Shown here: one piece after another, positions 10,368-20,102 of the stretch
How positions within the stretch are numbered: the first letter of the stretch is position 1
How the letters are laid out: every line of letters starts with the position of its first letter
From: Synura sp. LO234KE
Taxonomy: Eukaryota; Sar; Synurophyceae; Synurales; Mallomonadaceae
Length of the DNA stretch: 25,178 nucleotides
Direction: 5' to 3'
Assembly (NCBI GenBank): GCA_015143735.1
Contig: VKHC01000032.1
Location: 1-25,178 of the forward strand
Notes under the pieces: generated by a model
Databases searched by the model: none
Told to the model about the DNA's origin: nothing
The model's input: only the letters and a program-made list of their open reading frames with translations
Made by a program: the position numbers and the translations under genes

Positions 10368-12595
10368 TTGCCCATCTTTATGGTCAAATTAAATTTGATG
10401 ATCTTGAATTGAATTGATGTTTTAGATGAAAGAACTCCACGAAGAGGTAGTCGTTATTATTGTAGCCCTCACTATCATGAGTCTTATGTGTAGAGTCGGT
10501 AAATATCATTACGTTAGGACAAAATTTCATAGTCAGAATTGATCATGTTAAACCGCCGAGAGTAGAGGAGTGCGTGCGTGAGGAAGTCCTTATTTTTCCG
10601 GAAAATGTTATCCCACCACACTCACCCAGCGTGGTGGTTGTTAGCACTTCCGTAAATTCTTGTATATTTGTTATTACGTAGTACTAGTAAATGTGGAATC
10701 TAAACGGTGAGTCGAGTCATTCTTGAACCGTTACTAAGAAACTAAGTGACATCAAACCGTTAACTTAGTCGATTACTATACTTACTGGCGATACCCGGCG
10801 GTGAGTACTACAGCTAGAATTTCGTAGGAATAAGCAATAACTTGCTTTTGTTAGAATCTAAAACATACTCTAGCTACCAAAAGATCGCTATAATCTACCA
10901 AAAAATATATATTCTTACCTCTGTCTGGTTCTGGTTACAACCCCATCATATTCAGACCTCTAACCAAGAAGGAGGAGTATAATGTGGCGAGGAACACCAG
11001 CTTTGGGGTTAATTTCGTCCTCGCAGTGGTCTCCTCGTCCTTCGTCCCCTAGAAGAATATCATCACCCTTCTATACTTGAATATTAACTTAGGAGAAAAG
11101 TATTCAGTGTTAAAGTATTCACTATGGGTAGAGGGTGGAGCCCTCATTCAAAAACTAGCTAAATACCGACAGGAAAAAAAAGGCCGAGGCGATAGGATGT
11201 AAGGGTGAGCGCGTAGTGGAGCTTGGCTCTCAAGCCACAAAAGGATCGAGAATGGCAGAAGGATATCAACAGATTCCGTGCACTTTCCAAGTAGACACGA
11301 GCTCGTGCGCACTTGATGCTCGTGTGGCCTTGATGAGCGGCATTACCCTCGGAATCAATGGTCTTGGAACCACTACGACTCTTTACCCAGGATTTGAAGA
11401 CTGGACAGAGTAGCGGCATTAGTGAGTTTTGCGATATCGGGGTTGGCAAAGACGGAGAGAACCCCTGCAGAGGTTGAAAATAAGCAGAATCTGAAGGGTA
11501 TTGTCCTACGACCATTTTCCATGGAGACGGAGACGGAGACGGAGGAGACTTTTCTCTGCTTGGCTCACTTCTTCAAGCAGAGTAGCAGTTCCTGCATCAC
11601 ACATTATTTAGGAAAACGTATTTAAGAAGGCGAGTGCGCAGGTGGGAAGCTTCGCGCTCCTCTGCGGTGAACGGTCTCATGGCAAAATTACGTTACAGTC
11701 TGGTGTCTTCCAGTTGCGAGTAGCTTTTAATCGTCTCCGAAGAATTGGAGGAGAACAGGAATATCAAGGACTCCACAAGAATCTTTGGGGTCGTCCCATA
11801 TTGGGGATTGAGTTTGGTTGCACGGTCAACTTCTCGGAGTCGTTGAGAGCGGATATGCTGTTCTCTTTTCTAAGAAAAGGAAGATAGAGCTTGAGGTAAA
11901 TATGTCTCAACAAGGTCAGTAGTACCAACACTGCGCTGCTCCGGGAATTCAGCTTAACAAAGGCGAGGAAGAGAAATCGATTCCGGTTAAGAGTACCGAG
12001 AAATTTGTCCTTGTCGGGGCTAGAAAGAACGGAAGACATCTGGAGGAGCACAGAAAATCGGGAGAAGCGTTGGAGAAAACTCTTCTTTACAGCGGGGACC
12101 AGAGTTAGCCGCGTTAATCCTGTATACCATCAGGGACCTCCAGAAAGGCTGCAGTAAATTTTCGAATAACTCTTAGATTCCAGTAATGGCGTTTGAGCCC
12201 CCGAGGAATGATACGCACAAAGAATTCGTCTCGCAGAGAATGCTTTGGAAAATCGTCGCATATGCAGTGGCCAAAACCGACTACAATCTTGAGTTCCCTT
12301 AATTGTGTTCGTACACTTTTCAAGGCCGCGTTGTTAAAATATCTCGGTTTAGAGAGAGCAACTTGTTTTCCTTCCTAAGTTGCACCCTATGTTCAAAAAT
12401 TCTGGAGAATGACTACCAAGGAACTAGCAATTATTCATATCCTGGTCATGCAAGAGGTAGGATGCAGCTGAAATCGTTGGGACAAGTGTTAAATCCCAAA
12501 ATACTTGCACTTTTATCACACTAAGCAGAAGGCACAAAGCGTGAGGAACGCCATCTGTAGCGTTCATGTTTCTCATAAGTTCAAAACACACGTGA
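10368..12595. other. No recognisable gene between the two gene islands
   Basis: About 2.2 kb downstream of the AATF-like gene. Open frames of 60-118 codons occur on both strands (around 11159-11515, 11642-12051 and 12114-12524), mostly overlapping one another antisense. None shows a domain, transposase or RT motif that I can name. A short GGAGAC repeat sits at 11523-11549. It may hold old transposon or intergenic DNA. Confidence 0.45.
11523..11549. repeat. Short GGAGAC microsatellite
   Basis: Three to four copies of GGAGAC run in tandem (GGAGACGGAGACGGAGACGG, then GAGGAGAC). It is simple-sequence DNA in a stretch without a recognised gene. Confidence 0.7.
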
Positions 12596-12828
12596 CTACA
12601 GATTACTTCGGCACTTCACCTTCACTCCGAGCTGGAAAAGGTTTGAAATAATACAGCGATCGTGATAAATAAATAAGTAATATTATGCATAGAGGAACAG
12701 TAGATGCTTACTTCACTAGTTTTTTCAAAGTTGAGGTGTAACTGGGCTTTTCGCCTTGCTTGGGCGTAGTCAGCGACCTTGTTCCTCCCGTCAACAGTAA
12801 AGTAACCGTTCACGATAAGTCGATTCAT
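12596..12828 (-). CDS. Possible small two-exon gene (50 residues, unidentified)
   Basis: Exon 12828-12712 starts with ATG and reads MNRLIVNGYFTVDGRNK... to ...FEKTSE. A GTAAGC donor and a TTTTCCAG acceptor would remove 80 bases, and exon 12631-12596 adds LGVKVKCRSNL and a stop. The result is 50 residues, basic, with no signal peptide or membrane segment. The donor, the acceptor and the size match the introns of the firm genes here, and the frame holds across the junction. I do not recognise the protein. The open frame extends upstream of the ATG, so it could instead be a piece of a larger gene or a chance match. Confidence 0.25.
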
Positions 12829-13615
12829 ATATAATACCAATAAAAAGAGTTGGGTATTTGATGTGATTAGGAACACAGAATTGCTCGCAGGCGAAAACTC
12901 GTTCAAATAGGCCTCTTCCTCACATTGCTTCCTTCAAGAGACGCTTAATGTTCTATCATCCACTCGCCAATTTGTTATATTTCATGACTAGCCACTCCGC
13001 TGCTACTCCTACAGTGTGGTCATCATGTCAGTTGCGCTAGCTACGTCACCCCGACGTCCCGCCCTGAATGCATCTGCATGGGTGGAAGCTCCCCTCACTC
13101 TACGAGGGGACATAGTAGCGTGGTGGTATCAAGGCAGTTTCGCGGGAATTGGGTTCACAGAGGGTGTTTATTTTTTGAATTGTCCCTCTGGCTATGTCTG
13201 ACTGTTCTTGTCCGTTCATATGATCACCACTTGTTAGTAAGTAACTATGATATTTTATTTTCTGCAATACTTCTGTGGATAGTTGTTTGGTTAGATTGCG
13301 GGAATCAAAAGTGGGACCATCCCTCCTAGCAGCAGCAGGATATCAGCTACAGGATTCACCTCACAGCAAATAATACGTGTTAGCAATTTTACTTCGTACC
13401 AGCCTATGACAAATGCATTACTTATTCAAAATAGTCATATATCCTCAATTCTTTCAGTCACACAATGCTGCAATTCCAAGCAAAAATATAAATATCAAAA
13501 ATCTATCGCTTCAAGATCGTGCAATAAAAACTCATACCAAATGTAATAGTTGTGAAGTGGTACTGATCCCTTTGGGCGTTGTACTGATGCCCTCTTCGCG
13601 GGTTGGAAAGCATTT
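12829..13615. other. No recognisable gene; 3' flank of the multicopper oxidase
   Basis: Overlapping plus-strand frames at 13016-13329 and 13413-13655 carry no motif I know, and the latter runs into the antisense of the oxidase's last exon. I see nothing else of note. Confidence 0.45.
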
Positions 13616-16030
13616 CTATGCAGTGACTGCCGAACACATCTCATCCGCCATATAGTACGCCTCTAGGGTGGCGCACTGGTCAAGCACGGACTGCGGCACG
13701 CCCCGCTGCCGAATACCTTCCTCGTCAACCACAAAGGTTATCGACATCCCTGAGTACAGACAAAGAAGCCGACGGCGTTATAGGTGACAAGGAGCAAGTG
13801 GAGCGGAAGGCGCGTGTGGGCTCACCGGACATAATGTGGAACTCGACGTGGCACTACAACGTGCAAACCGAAGGGACAGACGAGAAGGGACGGTTAGTAA
13901 CGACGTCGACAAAACGGTCTTGGTTGTGATAGGTGCGATGCGGTGCGGGAATAAGGGACTGCGAATCGACAATGTCGGCCCACAAAGCTCCGGGTATGAA
14001 CTCGCCCCCCTCCGCGCACAATACCAGATTTTGGAAGAAGGTGATGAGAGGACAAGGGCTCACATGGAATAGGTAAATGCCCTCGTGCTTGGGCTGCCAC
14101 ACAAGGGCGATGAAGCTAGCAGGGCCGAGTGTGTATGTGTCTCTGCGGACGGGATTGCTCTGGTACGGATAGTCCCTCGCGATCAAACCGGCGGGGGCCA
14201 CTCCGGCTCCCACCACCCAAAAGGTGTCCGCGTGCAAATGAAACGGATGCGCTGAGATTCAGGAAACGGACACGAACGTGGACAAGGGTGCCGGTAACCG
14301 TGAGTGGAGAGGGACGAAAGTAACGTGGATAGAGCGGGGGCGGGGGGACGGTACACTCACGTTGGGGAGTCAGTCCGATAACAGTGAGCTGGACGTTCTG
14401 ACCCTTCTTGACGCGAATGGGATTGGTAGATTTGGGCAGCTGCTCAACGGTGAGCCCTTCCTGTGCCACGGACACCAGCGTTGGAGTGGTCGGCATGTCG
14501 TAAGACCCATCCGCCAGGATGGTCTGCGGGTCCTTTACATCGAACACCGTAGCGAACGCTCGGAGCCTTCCATTCAAGAACCTGTATGTGAGAACGTAGT
14601 GAAGATTGAGATCGTTGTCGGTGATGACGGGTGGAGGCACAGCGTCTAAAGGATGCAACTGGAGATCGTTCTCGAATGGAGTCACGTCCGTTGGGAGGAT
14701 GAAGTTGGTGCTTAGCGCCACCGACTGTACAATATTTTGGTCATAGATCAGTAGAGCCGTTGGACTCTTAAATCCTGGAGGGGAGGGATTTGTGGTTCCG
14801 GGTGGGCCAGCAGTCATCAGCGTTTTGAGACGGTGCTGTGACCCCGATGCTTCGGTACAGTTGACGAGGACGCTGACAAGCAAAGGGCGAGCGATGTGTC
14901 AGTAAGCAGTAGATCCGATCGTTCTCCGAATATTTCCTTACGTGTATCTTTGGCCGATGTTGATGACGAACGCGTCAGTTGTATAGGGCTCCACGGGAAC
15001 TCCATCGACCTCAACGACTGTCATAGCGTGATTCTCAATGGAAATAATGAATACTGCCAGACTTGCAGCATTGATGAACCGGAGGTGGGCTAAGCCTCTT
15101 TTGGAAACCGTGAAGACCTCGGGGTCTTTCTCGATGCACGGGAGGGTTGTGTATTGACAATCATACGCCCCTTTGCCGTTAATGAGTCCGGAGTTGTAAG
15201 AGGGCTCTCCCCCTGTAGGGTTCCGCACAGGGTCTAACCAGAATGCGAGCAAATCACTGGCGACGTCGTGGTACCAATCGCTCAATTGAACAACGTAATC
15301 AATATCATACGAGTAGGGCTCGACAGGGTTGTGAATGATGATCGGCCCTTTCAATCCATCAAAATAAGAGGTACCCACGTGACCGTGCCAGAAGTAGGTG
15401 CCTGATTGGGCAGTCACAGAGGTCTATCACTGTTAAAAGCAATGAAGTTAAGATTTGTAACTTACCTTGCTGTTCATAAATTTTGAAAACGTATTTAAAA
15501 GTTTGACCAGGGGCAATAGCACAACTATCAGCTCCAGTGGCGCCATCGTTTACCATTTCATCGCTCGTTTGAAAAAATATACCTTAAAGATATAGGATGA
15601 CTCAATGTAAACATTCGATAGATTCTTACACACCATGCCAATGAATACTGTTCGGGTAATCCACGCCATTAGTTACAAAAACTTCCACTGTATCACCAGT
15701 AAACGCTTCAATTGATACCTGCCGACAAATGTTTGAAACAGAAAGTGGGCGAGAAGCATGCAAAAACTCCAAGCATACCATGTATGAAGGAAATCCATTG
15801 ATTCCCAATGTGGTCCTAGTCACGCCATCAGGATTATCAGTTATATTGGTTATTGTCCAACGATAGGTAACTGTTTGGGGCCCATCGTAAACTCTGGGCA
15901 AGGTTACAAGAGGCAAAGACTCAACATCGCCTAGAGTATATGTTTTAAGAGAATGTATTTTTCTATTCTAATAAATTTTACCGATAATTTTAAATAAAGT
16001 AATCAAGGCCGTGAATAATTTCATAGTCAT
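13616..16030 (-). CDS. Secreted multicopper oxidase (laccase / ascorbate-oxidase-like), nine exons
   Basis: A blue copper oxidase that oxidises phenols, metals or similar donors and reduces O2 to water, probably outside the cell. Exons: 16030-15982, 15930-15779, 15718-15634, 15582-15466, 15401-14942, 14872-14361, 14251-14064, 13853-13826 and 13749-13616; total 1725 bases, 574 residues. Introns are 51, 60, 51, 64, 69, 109, 210 and 76 bases. Residues 1-16 (MTMKLFTALITLFKII) look like a signal peptide. All copper motifs are present: HWHG, FWHGH, HPFHLH, and HCHVEFH built across introns, giving ten His and one Cys. GTSYFDGLKGPIIIH and GQRYTVLVN are standard domain 1-2 landmarks. No C-terminal membrane anchor is seen, so a Fet3-type plasma membrane ferroxidase is unlikely. 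After the T1 motif the sequence is SGGMSITF, one residue longer than usual around the axial ligand. Substrate is not predictable. Confidence 0.88.
13826..13853 (-). other. 28-base micro-exon carrying the T1 copper Cys-His motif
   Basis: Exon 8 of the oxidase is only 28 bases and encodes C-H-V-E-F-H-I-M-S plus one base of a Gly codon. The preceding exon ends in the first His of HCH, so the T1 site is assembled only when both flanking introns (210 and 76 bases) are removed. Donor GGTGAGC and acceptors TTGTAG and ACTCAG are canonical, and the motif match makes the exon secure. Confidence 0.8.
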
Positions 16031-16304
16031 ATCGTGTTCCCGTGTTCTTCAGTTTTCACACAAAAAGAAATCTGGTGAGGCCTTCGGCCCCCACCCCAAC
16101 CTTTGTCAAGTGTTGATACGTCTAGAGCTGTTCAGGGTTTCGCCCGTTCTTTAGTTAAATCGAATGTTTACATACTTTCTATATAAGTATTTTAGCGAAT
16201 ATCCTAGCGCCAGATGTTCAAATAACGGCTAAATATTTCTAATTCGGAAAATATGCTTTTAAATACAAATAATTATTTACGCAAGTAAGGTACAAACTTA
16301 TATA
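16031..16304. other. Upstream region of the multicopper oxidase
   Basis: These 274 bases separate the oxidase start from the Helitron relic's last stop codon. They are AT-rich with a GC-rich patch near 16080-16100. I cannot place a TATA box with confidence, and I found no clear Helitron 3' hairpin with a CTRR end. Confidence 0.35.
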
Positions 16305-19300
16305 TTAAATGATTGTAACACCGTCAAAATCATCTTCATGAACATTATAGTCCGAATGTACTTGTTGCATGAGGTTGTCGAGCTCATCGTTTGTGTGTTC
16401 GTCTAAATTTACGGCAATATCGATTGGGGTCAGTAATCCAGGATAAATTGCGTTCGTTGTTATTGGAAGTATATCCCCTTTTTCTGCAGTTCCGATACGG
16501 AAGCCAAATAAGAGTGACGATTTTTCGGTGAATATAGCAACATTAGAGGAGTTTCGTACAAGGCTTAGTCCGACGTAAAGATGTCCATGTGCAAAGAGAG
16601 GTAAGCGCAAGTCTAATAAAGTTGCATCGCATTCTCGTCCCTCAGATTTGTTTATAGACATGCGGTGAGCTAATCTCAATGGAAATTGAGTTCGCCGCAG
16701 TTGGTATGACTGGCCAAATCGGTAGCCTGAACTTGAACCTTACTCTGGGGATAGCTGCCCGTTTAGGATTAGCGCCGAGTGTTTGTACATGTACGCAGAA
16801 TTTCTAGATAGATAGTATTCGTACCCTAGTATTGTTTGTAATAGCGTCTTTCTTGCTTAAGTCCTTTGTATTACGCATACGTCTCCGACGCAAAGTTTTA
16901 GAACATGCGGAGGTATATTAATTTTATTCAAAGTTTACAAAACTTGTGGGCATGAAAGCTCTTTTAAAATACCATCCGGATCGTCCACTTCACATAATAT
17001 ATCCGGATCTTAGCATTAGAAATATCTGGGTTCAATTCCTGTATTGGATGATTCCATTCGTCTACTCGGTTGTTAGTATTTGCTAAAATTATATTTGTTT
17101 GGTAAAGTTTGGCGTATTGAATCTTTCAGGATAAATAAAGTCTATTTTATCAGCTTAGTTTGTAATACAGAGGACATTCGGCACTGTTATTTCCTGGGTT
17201 CCTTGTGTTAGTCCTTGGCTAATAAGATGGTTACCTTGCCATCTTCCTTCTCTTATGTTTGTAATCATTTCTGCATAATCCCTATGATTTGTTAGAAAAA
17301 ATTGCTGTTCAGGAGTGAGGTTTTAATAATATCTGAAGACAAAACGATTAGTCTCATATTTTTGCTAAACGTCCTAACTGAGAACCTCTCCCATAAGTAT
17401 AGTGAAACTATAGAAGCACGAACAATTTGCTGTCAACATTCGTTTGTAACAACGGGGGCTATTTGACGAAAGTCACCGAAGCATACTAAGACTTTGTTAC
17501 GAAACCCATCAAGGCAGTTATACGCAGACTCGAATAGGTCTTTGTGGCTGGAAGGATTTTCATCCCATACTAAAGAACAAGTTCGCAGGAGATAGAAGTA
17601 GTTATAGCCTTCTTGGATTTTCCCGTGATTGACATTCAATGATGCTCTCTTCTTCTCGATCTTGATCTTCTACAACGGGAAATTTGAAGAGATAATGCGC
17701 TGTGTAGAAGTTTTCATACTATAGCAGCCAATCCTGTGCTCCTAGCGCAATCCCAAGCACAATTTTCCTTGTGCGCTAGCCCAAGCCAAATTCTTTCAAG
17801 GTCGATTTGCCAGAACCTCCAATTCCTTGAACAAAGTACAATCCCGTAGTTCCTTGTAGAATGTTATGAGCGATTTCATCATTGCTCATCAGTATTTGAA
17901 GAGTTGTCACACAGACTGTTGCAAAGCTGCGGCTGTTCCCACGCGTTATATGTCGATTTCAGATAGGTATTCATTAGGCTCAGGAATACTGTACATGGAC
18001 GACGTTTTATCGTCTACTTGAAATCGATGTGATAAATCTCTTAACAACTTTTGATCAACTAAACGCTGGTTGCACTGCGGTTTCATCAGAAAGTCTAGTT
18101 GAAGATGCCTGTAGTATTGTGCATTTTTGAAAATAGGTAGAGTTGCGAAGCCATTTATTGTCACCAGGACAAAGAATCCTCTCAAGTCAGCTGGAGTAGA
18201 GTAAGGAAGAACCTCTCAAAATGAAAAAATTCTTCACACTATTCCCCTAGCGACCTCTCCTCCTTGAAAGGTACTATAAGTTACTCCGTTGACAGTTTTA
18301 GCATCTATCCACTACTCAATTGGGCAATTTACCATTATTTGCCGCAGATACCAAATCTCTCCGGATAATATACAAAACATACTGAGCCTTGTAATAGAAG
18401 GACTTGGGTTTACTTTCATCATAACAAAAATCTTCCGTGAAAGCTCTGGAATTTGAATTTCCCAGTACTCGGAATTTTGCAATTAAAAATTATATTTGTA
18501 ATGCTTAAGCAATTTATAAGACCAACTGTATAGGTTGAACATCGCAGTAAACTTCAGGGTAGAGAGTACAATAGGTTGGTTAAATTACACAACTATATCG
18601 CAACAGTTGAAGATTTTATTAGCAGCATGTTCGAGCACGACTTTGACCAAATTAACCGCTGGTATAGAAGCAGGATAAGTTTGATATACATATGCACGCC
18701 ACATGGCATCAATTGCACACATGTATCTACACTTCACATAAGCATCAATTTCATTGGTCGGTCTGTATTTTTTTGCGTACTTTTGCGAATTCTTTTTTCC
18801 TGCCTTCGAATAAGTACTTATACAAGTAAATTACGCAGTATAAAGAGCCTCTGTATTCTACTTTCGCATGACCATTAAATCATTAACGTTATGTGGTACC
18901 AGTTAGAGATCTTCTATTCTGTTCTGTGCTTATAATGTGGATATCCGTGCTCGTCCAATGTTGTCTATGCTGAATTGCTGTACTCGTGAATCCTCGCTCA
19001 CATAATCCTGTTTTTTCGTTCAAGTACCCTCCCTCGCCTGTGTAACGCTAATGTATCATGAGGCTTTGAATAAGGTCGTGTATTTTCTTAAGTCGTTCAG
19101 TAGAATTTTCGGTAATAGAAGGTATGGTAGCGTTAGTATTTTCATCGATCCATTTCGTAAGATAGATTGTGTCCCTGTTGAAATCAGGTATGCTAGACAA
19201 CTGTATTACTAAATGTGCGTGCGGTAGTCCTCATTGTTGGTACCCAATGACTCTTACCTCATACACAATTTCATGACAGGGACCGAAATATTTTCCTTTC

Positions 19301-19650
19301 CTGAAATTGTGCATAAAAGAATCAACCTTGGCATGAAACACTTTGCAAGTAATATCTGCGCGATCATACGCAGTTTCCCCTTCAAATAAAATTTCTTTGA
19401 TCTCTCCCAGTACGGAATACAGGTTAACGTAATAAATAAGATTGGCCTACCATACTCAGATACTAAGCAAAGAGCATTATGCGCTAATGATAACAAATGA
19501 CGTCTACTTCCATGAAATGATTATGACAAAATTGTCTTCTTGGCCATAACATTTCTTTGAGTCGCTCCACTAGCTGTTGCATTATCAAAGGTATCAACAC
19601 TGCTTGTTAAGAAGTCAGCAACATTCTCTATATAGGTACCCTCATCATGG
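16305..19650 (-). pseudogene. Helitron Rep-helicase, near full-length but inactivated
   Basis: A rolling-circle transposon protein: a HUH nickase joined to a PIF1-type 5'-3' helicase. Family motifs follow in order on the minus strand. SFHGSRRHLLS and YGRPILFITLTCIP (about 19530-19420) match the Rep 'SSFTGGPRYM...YGKPDLFITFTCNP' block. GLPHAHLVIQL (about 19230-19200) has the HUH metal site at 19213-19221. NEIDAYVKCRYMCAIDAMWR follows (about 18750-18690), then PADLRGFFVLVTI and LLRDLSHRF. Helicase motifs are GIGGSGKS (Walker A, 17803-17820), LVWDE (Walker B, about 17560), GDFRQIAPVV (about 17460), NMRL, LRRTQFPLRLAHRMSINKSEG and FAHGHLYVGLSLV. Stops, one directly before GLPHAH, and frameshifts break it into five or more frames. 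The 5' side ends near the non-LTR element. Termini were not found. Confidence 0.85.
19200..19235 (-). other. HUH nickase motif of the Helitron, with an in-frame stop beside it
   Basis: The metal-binding His-Ala-His sits at 19213-19221 within GLPHAHLVIQL. The codon just upstream (19231-19233) is TGA, where Helitron Reps usually have a basic or other residue. The nonsense codon alone would inactivate the protein. Confidence 0.75.
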
Positions 19651-20102
19651 GCAATTTCCCTCTGTGACAGCCCGAAAATTTCTTCTTGATTCTGTTTTCA
19701 GTACTTCTGGGACCGGGAGAGCCATGCCCGGTGACCAGTACCCTACCCAGTACCCGCCTAGCTTAAGCTGACTCCACGAGGAGGAGTATTGCGCCTGACG
19801 GGAGAGTGGGGAGTAGATGCGGAAGGAGGTCGTGTGTTCTGCTAGAGCGCGGATCCGTCTCAGAAGGGTTCGCTGAGTCATGTGCTTGGGTGACGTAAGA
19901 GTTTTCCCTTTAATTCGGTCATAGATTCATTTATGTGAGACGTAGATGCGATGTGTCGAGTGTCAAAGATAGTGCGCAGAATCAGTCCGTAGAGCAGTGT
20001 GCGATAGGAGGACGAGTGGAGGATTGGTGTATCTGCCATCCTTCGCGTTCACAGTAGGTTGCCTTTCTGCCAACCAGTTTTGTCTTGGTTGGGTTTAGTT
20101 GT
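19651..20102. other. Junction between Helitron relic and non-LTR element
   Basis: The minus strand has a 78-codon frame (19645-19881) without a recognised domain. It may be the 3' end of the upstream non-LTR element or Helitron 5' sequence. No poly-T run marks a retrotransposon tail on this strand, so the boundary cannot be fixed. Confidence 0.35.

Noticed and set aside
11159-12524. Cluster of 60-118-codon frames on both strands between the gene islands
   Set aside because: Their peptides show no domain, and no set of splice sites joins them into a convincing protein.
13854-14237. 127-codon minus frame ending at 13854, as a separate gene
   Set aside because: It is exon 7 of the oxidase plus readthrough into intron 7; the HCH motif is restored only by splicing to the micro-exon.
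17020-17060. GGGTTCAATTCC, resembling a tRNA B box
   Set aside because: The T-stem pairs poorly, there is no A box or acceptor stem upstream, and the bases are part of the Helitron helicase coding on the minus strand.
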